7,542 bases of DNA from RYN-433 sp036558265 (GTDB lineage: Bacteria > Planctomycetota > Phycisphaerae > Tepidisphaerales > Tepidisphaeraceae), in assembly GCA_036558265.1 (NCBI GenBank), contig DATBFY010000697.1, forward strand, positions 1 through 7,542, read 5' to 3'. Made by a program: the position numbers and the translations under genes. The notes under the pieces were generated by a model that searched no databases, had not been told where the DNA came from, and saw only the letters and a program-made list of their open reading frames with translations. Each line of letters begins with the position of its first letter. The first letter of the stretch is position 1. This document shows positions 1-5,428 of the stretch, piece after piece.

Positions 1-44
1 GGTCGTTGCCCGGCTGCCCGTTGAGCGTTTATCCGGTATGTCAC

Positions 45-49
45 GGAGG
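45..49 (+). promoter_or_regulatory. Shine-Dalgarno GGAGG before the TPR gene
   Basis: GGAGG lies 4 nt before an in-frame TTG at 54. It is the only strong purine-rich site near a possible start of this gene, so it decides the start chosen. The spacing is shorter than ideal. Confidence 0.35.
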
Positions 50-53
50 CGAC

Positions 54-623
54 TTGACCCCGAGACGATTTCACGACACCGAAGGCGTCTACTTCCCATT
101 CACCGTCCTCGACGATCGCGCAGGGCGTGAGACTCGGCGCGGGATGTACGAGATGGTTGACGGCGGCATGCGCGTCAAGCGGTTGCCGCCGAAGACGTAC
201 GAGGCCGTGCGGGCGATGGCCGAGGAGGGGGAACGACAGATGGCATCCGGCGACCTCCGGGGTGCGTTCCGTAGCCTCTATGAAGCGCTCAACCTCCTTC
301 CGGAACCCCGTCAGCAATGGAATGCCGCGGGGTGGCTTCTCGTGGGGATGGGAGAGTGTGCGTTTAGGCTTGGCCAATGGGAAGCGGCCGTCGGCCCTTT
401 GCAGGATGCCATGATCTGCCCCGGCACCCTCGGAAACCCGTGGGTACACCTTCGGCTCGGGCAGGTCCGTTATGAGCTCGACGAGAAAGATCGTGCGGCC
501 GACGAACTGGCTCGGGCTTACATGGGAGGCGGCCGCGAGGTATTTGAAGGCGAAGACCCGAAGTATTTCGGGTTGGTCGAGCGCGTGCTCAAGCCTCCGC
601 CCGGAATGGATCGGTTGTCGTGA
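54..623 (+). CDS. TPR protein, probable immunity-type (polymorphic toxin cluster)
   Basis: A soluble protein of about 189 residues without signal peptide or membrane segment. The N-terminal part has a conserved-looking block (FHDTEGVYFPFTVLDDRAG, then GMYEM, then KRLPPKTY). The rest is helical and TPR-like: a first helix pair around MASGDLRGAFRSLYEALNLLPEP, a second around GMGECAFRLGQWEAAVGPLQDAM, then HLRLGQVRYELDEKDRAADELARAYMGGG and a closing EDPKYF. From memory this layout matches a family of small TPR proteins found beside Rhs/polymorphic toxins, where they are thought to act as immunity proteins; that role is inferred here. The start is uncertain. I chose TTG at 54 because GGAGG lies at 45-49, although the 4-nt spacing is short. 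The frame stays open to the left edge, and ATG at 144 would remove the conserved N-terminal block. It is followed by two more immunity-like genes on the same strand. Confidence 0.72.
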   Translation: MTPRRFHDTEGVYFPFTVLDDRAGRETRRGMYEMVDGGMRVKRLPPKTYEAVRAMAEEGERQMASGDLRGAFRSLYEALNLLPEPRQQWNAAGWLLVGMGECAFRLGQWEAAVGPLQDAMICPGTLGNPWVHLRLGQVRYELDEKDRAADELARAYMGGGREVFEGEDPKYFGLVERVLKPPPGMDRLS

Positions 624-709
624 CGGCAGTCCCTCATGCGTCCTGGCAGATTAAAGTCGATTGGTGCGGTGCCGAGCATTGAACGTTGGTGGGTTACGTG
701 ACGACGGCA

Positions 710-1156
710 ATGACGTGGGACGAGCTATTCTCGCAGGGGTCGGAGCTTGAGGCGGCCCGGCGCCGCCAGGACGCCGAGCTCGTGCTGCGCGATGCACGGA
801 AGCGTGTGTCGCGCAACGGGGAGGAGGACTGGGAATGGCTGACGGAGGCGCTCGCGGACCCGGCACGCAAATACTTCGTCGCCGATGTTTTTCGATTGCA
901 GCCGGTGCCGAAGCGTTTGTTCGCGGCGCTCATGCGCGCGGCCGTCGTGGACGTGAACTACAGCAACAACCGCTTGTTCCTCACGCCCTGCATCGAAAGC
1001 TTCGGGCGCGACATGGTGTTGGCCGAGCTGAATCGGTTGCGGGATTCGGGAATTGCGACGGCCGACATGCATCGCGCTGGGATGTACTGGATGGGGCAGG
1101 GGACGTCGCAGCGCCGGAGCGGCGCGAGTGGTGATGGCGATCGGGCCGACGTATAG
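710..1156 (+). CDS. Small helical (HEAT-like) protein, possibly C-terminally truncated
   Basis: A 148-residue cytosolic protein, mainly helical. An N-terminal acidic/basic helix region (MTWDELFSQG to KRVSRNG) precedes a segment that looks well conserved: WLTEALADPARKYFVADVF, then PVPKRLFAALMRAAVVDVNYSNNRLFLTPCIESFG, then a helix ending in HRAGMYWMG near residue 128. It recalls helical-repeat proteins found in immunity arrays, where in my recollection the chain continues well past the AxYW motif. Here it is followed by 18 residues of Gly/Ser/Arg/Asp-rich sequence (131-148) and a TAG. A shortened gene is therefore likely, but whether it still works is unknown. ATG 710 is chosen because it gives a natural helical start. 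GTG 698, GTG 689 and TTG 686 are in-frame alternatives and none has a clear ribosome site. Its neighbours are a TPR gene upstream and a SUKH gene downstream. Confidence 0.6.
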   Translation: MTWDELFSQGSELEAARRRQDAELVLRDARKRVSRNGEEDWEWLTEALADPARKYFVADVFRLQPVPKRLFAALMRAAVVDVNYSNNRLFLTPCIESFGRDMVLAELNRLRDSGIATADMHRAGMYWMGQGTSQRRSGASGDGDRADV

Positions 1157-1171
1157 CGCTCCGCTGGAGCG
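1157..1171 (+). terminator. Hairpin directly after the stop of the HEAT-like gene
   Basis: CGCTCC (1157-1162), loop GCT, GGAGCG (1166-1171): a perfect 6-bp GC-rich stem that begins at the base after the TAG. No T-run follows, so it is not a classical intrinsic terminator. It could stabilise the mRNA end or be a fragment of a short palindromic repeat. Confidence 0.3.
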
Positions 1172-1236
1172 GACGGCGGCGACAGTATATCTTACGTCGC
1201 GGCCGCTTGCCGGCCATTGACGTTGGTCATAAAGGC

Positions 1237-1872
1237 ATGAATCCCACTCACTGGCGACGGTTTCTTAAGCAGTACAGCGAGGAGTTCCTGTCTCACGACT
1301 GGAGCGACACGATTTTTTCTTCGCGCGGCGCTGTGATTCCCGACGAGGCGCGGCGAAGCGGGTATATGGGGTTTGGCCCTGCATCCGAGGCGGCGATCTC
1401 GGCGGCTGAAGATCGCCTGGGGCGGCGATTGCCGCCGTCGCTTCGGGCGTTTTACGAGGTTTCGAATGGGTGGGGCATGACCGGGCCATTCATTTTCGAC
1501 GTGCTGCCGGTGGAGAAGATCGGTTGGCTCAAAGAGCGTACCGGCGAGGACGATGCGTTGCTGTACCGGATGGCGTGCGAGAACGAAGACCCGCCAAAAG
1601 ACAAGCCCCGCGCGCCGTGGCGGAACGATCCGGACGGCGCCCGGGAGCGCGCGTACCGGTTTGAGCAAGGGACGAGGCTGAAACGATCGCTGGTGATCAG
1701 TTCGTGGGGCGATGCGGCGGTGTGGATTCTCGATCCCGGAGATCATGATCATGAGGGTGAATGGGCGGGGGGACGTTGGGCGTCGTGGAGTCCGGGCCTC
1801 GAGTGGCGCGCGGAGAGCTTTGCGGAGTTGATGAAGCAGGAACGGGAAAGCTTACCCGATGAGCCTGCGTAG
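1237..1872 (+). CDS. SMI1/KNR4 (SUKH) family protein, probable immunity protein
   Basis: A 211-residue soluble protein with the hallmarks of the SUKH superfamily. Around residues 46-79 is GFGPASEAAISAAEDRLG followed by RRLPPSLRAFYEVSNGWG, the classic opening helix and LPxxxRxFxxxSNGW strand-turn. EKIGWL follows near 93-98, then LVISSWGDAAVWILDP (152-167) and a WAGGRWASWSPGLEWRAESFAELM tail (177-199). SUKH proteins commonly neutralise nuclease or other toxin domains of contact-dependent or Rhs-type toxins by binding them in the cytosol; the target here cannot be read from the sequence. A helical N-terminal stretch (residues 1-30) precedes the core. ATG 1237 is preferred over TTG 1207; it has only AAAGG immediately upstream and no well-spaced ribosome site. 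It is the last of three small + strand genes of this type. The 80-bp gap before it carries a -10-like TATATC at 1186-1191. Confidence 0.82.
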   Translation: MNPTHWRRFLKQYSEEFLSHDWSDTIFSSRGAVIPDEARRSGYMGFGPASEAAISAAEDRLGRRLPPSLRAFYEVSNGWGMTGPFIFDVLPVEKIGWLKERTGEDDALLYRMACENEDPPKDKPRAPWRNDPDGARERAYRFEQGTRLKRSLVISSWGDAAVWILDPGDHDHEGEWAGGRWASWSPGLEWRAESFAELMKQERESLPDEPA

Positions 1873-1921
1873 CCGAGCCCCGCAACGGACCGGGCGGGCG
1901 GCGGAGGGGCTTTGGCAGAGC

Positions 1922-2021
1922 GGGCGGATTCGGCCGCCCTACGGGGCTGGGTGTATTGCGTTGGTGGAAATCACAACGGCTTACGCCATGGGCTTTATTC
2001 TGTCGCCGCTCCGCGGCTGGG
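1922..2021. repeat. Planctomycete-style intergenic repeat with paired mini-hairpins
   Basis: Two related blocks in direct orientation about 69 bp apart: CGCCCTACGGGGCTGGG (1935-1951) and CGCCGCTCCGCGGCTGGG (2004-2021). Each is itself a hairpin: GCCC-TACG-GGGC at 1936-1947 and GCCGC-TCC-GCGGC at 2005-2017. The stems differ in sequence but both still pair. A further stem, GGGCGG/CCGCCC (1922-1927 with 1934-1939), opens the cassette. I associate this layout, including the linker text CATGGGCTTTATTCTGTCGCC, with short repeats scattered between planctomycete genes. Copy number cannot be seen from one window. Confidence 0.5.
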
Positions 2022-2046
2022 AGCCGGCGGGGCAGTTTGGAAGACA

Positions 2047-2076
2047 GCACTGGCAAGCCTGAGCGCTTGCCAGTGC
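2047..2076. repeat. Perfect 12-bp inverted repeat between convergent genes
   Basis: GCACTGGCAAGC (2047-2058), loop CTGAGC, GCTTGCCAGTGC (2065-2076). It is the strongest inverted repeat I noticed in the window. It lies between two converging genes and could end transcription from either side, but neither flank has a T-run. It may instead be a dispersed palindromic element. Confidence 0.6.
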
Positions 2077-2166
2077 CACCCAGGAGGGATGCGAGTTGCG
2101 CGAAATCGCGGTTGTGGCGGCGGACGAGGAGACGCATCAGGGGAACGTGGCCGGGGGCGTTTGGCG

Positions 2167-2187
2167 CGGGTCGCGGGGAGCGACTCG
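2167..2187 (-). terminator. Candidate hairpin terminator after nif3
   Basis: On the minus strand a stem starts about 6 nt past the nif3 TGA. Bases 2180-2187 pair with 2167-2174 (core GTCGC/GCGAC with one G-T pair near the base) around a 5-nt loop. No U-tract follows, so factor-independent termination is uncertain. Confidence 0.35.
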
Positions 2188-2193
2188 TCAGGT

Positions 2194-3282
2194 TCACAGC
2201 ACCTGGAACGGGTCCCGATCCACGCTGCTGATCAAAAACCCCACCTCCCGCGTTGCCTCCGCCAGGCGGTCGCGCAGGCGTTTGAGCGTCGCCCGCTCGC
2301 TGTTGCTGTGGAGCGTCGCCACCACGCTCACGCCCGCCTTCGCCGCCGCCAGGGCGTCGTGATGGGGGATCTCGCCCGTCAGGTAAAGCTGGGCCCCGTT
2401 GTCGATCGCATCCTTGAGGTGTTCGCGCCCCGCCCCCGCCAGCACCGCCGCCCGATTGATGATCGCATCGCTCGGCCCCGCCACCAGCACATGCGACAGG
2501 CTCAGCTCCCGCTTGATCCGCTGGATCAGCTCCGGCAGCGGCGTCGCGTCCAGATCCCCGATTCGTCCCTGCCCGACCGTCTCCGGCGGCGCCGCGAGCT
2601 GAACCAGGTCGAACGCCGGCTCTTCGTACGGATGCGCTCGCCGCAGCGCCGCCAGGATCTCCGGCAATCGGTCGATCGGACAAAGCGTCTCCAGCTTCAC
2701 CTCCGACGCCTCCTCGAACACGCCCGGCTTTCCGACCGTTGGATGCGTCGTCGCGTCCCCCATGAACGTGCCCGTGCCCGCCGAGCGGAAGGAGCAACGC
2801 GTGTAGTCCCCGATCCGTCCCGCCCCGACGTCAAAGAGCGCGGTCGCGACCCGTTCCACCGCGTTCTCCGGCACGAATGTCGTTAACTTGTGATGCCGCG
2901 CCCTGGGTTCAACCAGTCGCAGCGGCTGGCGATCCCGCAGCCCCAGCACGTCGGCCAGCAGGTCGTTGGTTCCCCCTTCCGCCACGTCCAGCGCCGTGTG
3001 CGGCGAATAAACCGCCACCCCGCGCCGGATGGCGTCGAACATGAGGTTCGGCGCCGTCAACCGCTTGACCGGCTGAAAGATCGGCGGGTGATAGCTGATC
3101 ACCAAATCACACTGCTCGCGCTTCGCCTCCGCCGCCACCTCGAGCGTGTAATCGATCGTCAGGATCGCCCGCGTGATTGACTGCTCCGGATCACCGACCA
3201 GCAATCCCACATTATCCCACGCCTCGGCATACCGCGTCGGCGCAATCTGATCCAGGATGTTAAGGAGATCGCGAAGGATCAT
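2194..3282 (-). CDS. NIF3-family dinuclear metal centre protein (YqfO/NIF3L1-like)
   Basis: A 362-residue cytosolic protein of the NIF3/YbgI/YqfO family, which form ring-shaped hexamers with a two-metal site. The biochemical role is unsettled; the 'GTP cyclohydrolase I type 2' name is weakly supported. Seen here: WDNVGLLVGD (22-31); YHPPIF (64-69); YSPHTALDVAEGG (92-104) with H95 and D99; TGEIPHH (302-308); and HSNSER (325-330), where H325 and E329 match the last two metal ligands. The central insert (about 132-226, ending HPYEEPAFDL) is the CutA1-like domain of the long YqfO form, so the length is normal for that subtype. The first metal-site His of the bacterial HHP motif is Tyr64, as I recall for eukaryotic NIF3L1. 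ATG 3282 is the family start; upstream is pyrimidine-rich with no Shine-Dalgarno, but a TATCCT box lies 7 nt before it. It appears to be transcribed alone. Confidence 0.93.
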   Translation of the reverse strand: MILRDLLNILDQIAPTRYAEAWDNVGLLVGDPEQSITRAILTIDYTLEVAAEAKREQCDLVISYHPPIFQPVKRLTAPNLMFDAIRRGVAVYSPHTALDVAEGGTNDLLADVLGLRDRQPLRLVEPRARHHKLTTFVPENAVERVATALFDVGAGRIGDYTRCSFRSAGTGTFMGDATTHPTVGKPGVFEEASEVKLETLCPIDRLPEILAALRRAHPYEEPAFDLVQLAAPPETVGQGRIGDLDATPLPELIQRIKRELSLSHVLVAGPSDAIINRAAVLAGAGREHLKDAIDNGAQLYLTGEIPHHDALAAAKAGVSVVATLHSNSERATLKRLRDRLAEATREVGFLISSVDRDPFQVL

Positions 3283-3289
3283 GGGAATG

Positions 3290-3295
3290 AGGATA
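3290..3295 (-). promoter_or_regulatory. -10-like TATCCT for leaderless nif3 transcript
   Basis: Reading the minus strand, TATCCT is followed by CATTCCC and then the ATG. A transcript starting about 7 nt after the box would begin at or next to the start codon, which fits the absence of a Shine-Dalgarno. No -35 match is visible. Confidence 0.4.
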
Positions 3296-3703
3296 AGGGA
3301 TGACGAACGAAACCGCCCGTTTCTAAATCTCCCAAGGCCGTGTCCGGCTAACGTCTTCCACCGCCCTACCTTCCGTTCCGGCTTGGCGATAAAGTCGCGA
3401 CTTCCAGGGAGAATCGAATGGGCTTGCCTTTTGGACTGCTGGTGGCGCCGTTGAGCTGGCCGTCACCATCTGGGCACCGTCATGGAAGCATGTGCGCACG
3501 GTCATTGGTAGACAAGGACGCGGCCACCCGACCGTCCCGCTAACCACGCGCTGCAATTGCCCGGCGGGGCGCGCGGTACTGCGCCGCTGCGCGTGAATTA
3601 GTGCTCCCGCGCGGTCGCCGAGCACGCTCGCTTGTCCGCCATGCCGAACGAATTCGAGCATGCCCTCGCGGGCCCTGCGCTACCGGCACGACGTGGGGCG
3701 CGA

Positions 3704-3709
3704 TATACT
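3704..3709 (+). promoter_or_regulatory. -10-like TATACT for near-leaderless transcript
   Basis: TATACT ends 10 nt before the ATG at 3720, and no Shine-Dalgarno lies between. A start point 6-7 nt after the box would leave a 5' leader of only about 3-4 nt. There is no clear -35 element. It stands out as AT-rich in GC-rich surroundings. Confidence 0.45.
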
Positions 3710-3719
3710 CACAACGCGA

Positions 3720-4148
3720 ATGATCCCCGCGTTTGGACCGGACGGTTATCTGCCCGAGGGCGTGCATCGCGCGACCGAAGCGGAAGTCACCTTCCGGTTC
3801 GGCTCGACCAGCCCCAGGCGCAGACGACTTGCCCTGCGTGTGCGACGCTGGATCGAGCTGTCTCGTGCGGTCGGAGTGGCGCGCTTGCTGATCGACGGCA
3901 GCTTCGTGACGGCAAAGCCCGACCCGCACGATGTGGACGCGGTCGTCCTGCTGCCGGCGGGTTTTCATGGGCAGGTTCGACGCGGCATTGATGCTGCGTT
4001 GGAGTTGGAAGAGACGCTCCTGACGCGTCGTCCCGAAGAACTTTTCGCCGCCGAAGACCAGACCGACTGGGACGAGTGGGTGGAGTTTTTCAGCCGCACA
4101 CGCGCGCCGGACGGGCGCCGCAAGGGAATTGTGGAGATCAACCCATGA
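3720..4148 (+). CDS. Minimal nucleotidyltransferase-like protein (DUF6932-like)
   Basis: A 142-residue protein. It opens with MIPAFGPDGYLPEGVH, which I recall as the usual opening of a small family (DUF6932-like) of nucleotidyltransferase-fold proteins. A basic stretch (RRRRLALRVRRW, 33-44) leads to the core GSFVTAKPDPHDVDAVVLL: G60-S61, then D71 and D73. This is the GS-x9-DxD pattern that binds metal and nucleotide in MNT-type enzymes. The C-terminus has an acidic/aromatic helix (DWDEWVEFFSRTR) and ends KGIVEINP. The catalytic pair looks intact, so it may transfer a nucleotide to a protein or RNA; the target is unknown. ATG 3720 is chosen over the upstream ATG 3660 because of the family-like opening and the -10-like box between them. 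The stop overlaps the next gene's start (ATGA, 4145-4148), so the two are translationally coupled. A toxin-antitoxin role is inferred from this pairing. Confidence 0.78.
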   Translation: MIPAFGPDGYLPEGVHRATEAEVTFRFGSTSPRRRRLALRVRRWIELSRAVGVARLLIDGSFVTAKPDPHDVDAVVLLPAGFHGQVRRGIDAALELEETLLTRRPEELFAAEDQTDWDEWVEFFSRTRAPDGRRKGIVEINP

Positions 4149-4348
4149 TCGCGACGGCCACCGAATATCAAAAAGCCCAGGAGGAGTTAAAGGACCTCGA
4201 AGCGCGCCTTCATCGACTGGAAGAATCCAACCCCGGCGGAGCCAAGGGCTTTACCAAGGCCGGCATCCGCAAGATGATCGCCCGCCTGCACGAAGAACTG
4301 GCCGTTTACGAGGGGAGTGAAGAGGCCAGGCAGCCCGAGTCGAAGTGA
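4145..4348 (+). CDS. Small helical protein coupled to the nucleotidyltransferase
   Basis: A 67-residue protein with no signal peptide or membrane segment. Residues 1-28 form a charged coiled-coil-like helix (EYQKAQEELKDLEARLHRLEE). A Gly/Pro break (NPGGAKGF) follows, then a second amphipathic helix (TKAGIRKMIARLHEELAVYEG) and a charged tail. The helical hairpin suggests a dimerising or partner-binding protein. It begins within the stop of the preceding gene (ATGA) and has its own GGAG at 4133-4136, 8 nt before the ATG, so the pair is made together. I do not recognise a named family. By analogy with other two-gene nucleotidyltransferase modules it may be the antitoxin or an adaptor, but nothing in it shows a DNA-binding helix-turn-helix. 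An upstream in-frame start at 4076 is unlikely because it would lie inside the neighbouring gene. Confidence 0.72.
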   Translation: MIATATEYQKAQEELKDLEARLHRLEESNPGGAKGFTKAGIRKMIARLHEELAVYEGSEEARQPESK

Positions 4349-4408
4349 TCAACTCGTTCGATGGTCGGCACCAATCGTTGATCGCCGATGGCACGGTAGC
4401 TCGCGTAT

Positions 4409-4423
4409 CGGGCGTTCAGCCCG
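4409..4423. terminator. Weak hairpin between convergent genes
   Basis: CGGGC, loop GTTCA, GCCCG: a 5-bp stem in the 137-bp gap between the small helical gene (+) and pabC (-). It is short and followed by CCTTAAT rather than a T-run, so a terminator role is only possible. The rest of the gap shows nothing I recognise. Confidence 0.2.
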
Positions 4424-4485
4424 CCTTAATGTAGCGGCCAATCCCAAGGGTTGCATCACCCGACGAGAGGCATGCCACACTGACC

Positions 4486-5385
4486 CTACGTCAACGCCCC
4501 CTCATACAACTCCATCAGCGCCCGCGTGATCGGCCCCGGCGTCTCGTCTCCCACCTTGTGCTGCTCGATCCGGCCTACCGGCATCACCTGCATGATGCTG
4601 TTGGTCAAAAACACCTCCCGCGCCTCCAGCAGGTGGTTCACGTTCACCGCCTGGATGTGCACCGGCAGGTTGTGCTCGCGGGCCAGCTCCAGCACCGCCG
4701 CCCGCGTGATCCCCGGCAACACGTTGCTCTTGGGATACGGGCAGTTCTCCGCGATCTCGGGGTCGCGCAGCTCCTCGGCCGTCGGCGGCGTGACCATCGC
4801 CCCGTCCTTCACGATGAACACGTTCGCAACGCTCGCCGATTGCAGGTAATTGTGCACGTTGAACCACAGCGCCTCCCCCGCCCCGCGCCGCACCGCTTCG
4901 CGCAGCGCCGCCAGCCGCGAGAAGTAGTTCAGCGTCTTGTGCCCCGCCTGGATGTCGTAAGGGTTGAGCTTCTGCTCGTCGTTGAGCATCACCGTCAACC
5001 CCTGCGCGTAATAGTGCTCTGGATACGGCTGCAACTGGGTCGCCGTGATGAAGCAGTTCGGGCTCAGGTGCGTCCCGTGCAGCGGGTCCTGCGTCGATTG
5101 CCCGCGCGTCACGGTCAGCCTGAGCCGCGCGTCCGCCAGCTCGTTGCGATCCAGCACCTCGTCCACCGCGCCCGCCAGGTCCGCATCCGAGAACTTGAGC
5201 GGCACGAACAAGGCGTCGCAGCTCGTCCGCAGCCGCTGAAGATGCTTCTCCAGGCGATACACGCGCCCTCCCTTGGCCCGCATCGTCGTAAACACCCCGG
5301 CCGCGTGCAGCAACCCGGTATCCAGCAGCGTCACCTGCGGGTCATCCTCATCGACGATGTCACCATTGAACCATGCGGAAGGCAT
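4486..5385 (-). CDS. pabC: Class IV PLP enzyme, probable aminodeoxychorismate lyase (PabC-like)
   Basis: A 299-residue fold-type IV PLP enzyme. Visible motifs: DTGLLHAAGVFTTMRA (22-37); YRLEKHLQRL (43-52); HKTLNYFSRLAALREA (149-164) with the PLP lysine K150; LPGITRAAVLELA (223-235), whose G-I-T contacts the cofactor phosphate; and EVFLTNSIMQVMPV (257-270). Lengths and spacings fit the aminodeoxychorismate lyase/branched-chain transaminase family. Gene order after pabB suggests the lyase, which splits 4-amino-4-deoxychorismate to p-aminobenzoate and pyruvate in folate synthesis. Transaminase activity remains possible. Two oddities: the usual ExxxxN motif reads QSASVAN (182-188), with Gln182 (CAA) in place of the Glu that pairs with the PLP ring nitrogen, and there is an acidic insert of roughly 17 residues (201-220) before LPGITR. 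It starts 43 nt after pabB ends, without a Shine-Dalgarno, but with TAAGAT 9 nt before the ATG. Confidence 0.85.
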   Translation of the reverse strand: MPSAWFNGDIVDEDDPQVTLLDTGLLHAAGVFTTMRAKGGRVYRLEKHLQRLRTSCDALFVPLKFSDADLAGAVDEVLDRNELADARLRLTVTRGQSTQDPLHGTHLSPNCFITATQLQPYPEHYYAQGLTVMLNDEQKLNPYDIQAGHKTLNYFSRLAALREAVRRGAGEALWFNVHNYLQSASVANVFIVKDGAMVTPPTAEELRDPEIAENCPYPKSNVLPGITRAAVLELAREHNLPVHIQAVNVNHLLEAREVFLTNSIMQVMPVGRIEQHKVGDETPGPITRALMELYEGALT

Positions 5386-5394
5386 AGCGCCACG

Positions 5395-5400
5395 ATCTTA
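5395..5400 (-). promoter_or_regulatory. -10-like TAAGAT before pabC
   Basis: On the minus strand TAAGAT is followed by 9 nt and the pabC ATG, with no Shine-Dalgarno between. It could start a nearly leaderless pabC transcript from within the pabB-pabC gap, besides any read-through from pabB. The -35 region shows no good match. Confidence 0.35.
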
Positions 5401-5428
5401 GCGACATTCCCCCGCCGGTCGAATAGCG

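Larger units (their letters stand above)
1873..2193. other. Gene-free convergent intergenic region with repeats and hairpins
   Basis: 321 bp between the ends of the SUKH gene (+) and nif3 (-). I find no convincing gene. The open frames crossing it translate to Arg/Gly-rich strings of the type often mis-annotated over repeats. It holds a hairpin-bearing repeat cassette, a perfect 12-bp hairpin and a hairpin next to the nif3 stop, listed separately. The remaining bases show nothing I recognise. Confidence 0.7.
3283..3719. other. Gene-free divergent intergenic region
   Basis: 437 bp between the starts of nif3 (-) and the nucleotidyltransferase-like gene (+). Open frames exist on both strands (the longest on - at 3323-3661), but they lack recognisable motifs and a believable start, and look like GC-driven frames. 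No tRNA or rRNA pattern is evident. The only structure noticed is an imperfect inverted repeat, 3344-3362 with 3441-3459, plus -10-like boxes at both edges. The region may be decayed sequence or may hold an unrecognised RNA or small gene. Confidence 0.55.

Noticed and set aside
1697..2797. Long minus-strand open frame of about 366 codons
   Set aside because: It overlaps the clearly real nif3 gene in another frame and the tail of the SUKH gene. Its translation is Gly/Arg/Pro-rich without motifs.
1859..2886. Plus-strand frames running through the repeat region and antisense to nif3
   Set aside because: Arg-rich translations that read through hairpin repeats and the complement of nif3; typical spurious frames in GC-rich DNA.
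3323..3661. Minus-strand frame of 112 codons in the nif3 upstream gap
   Set aside because: No recognisable motif or ribosome site, and irregular composition; kept only as part of the gene-free region.
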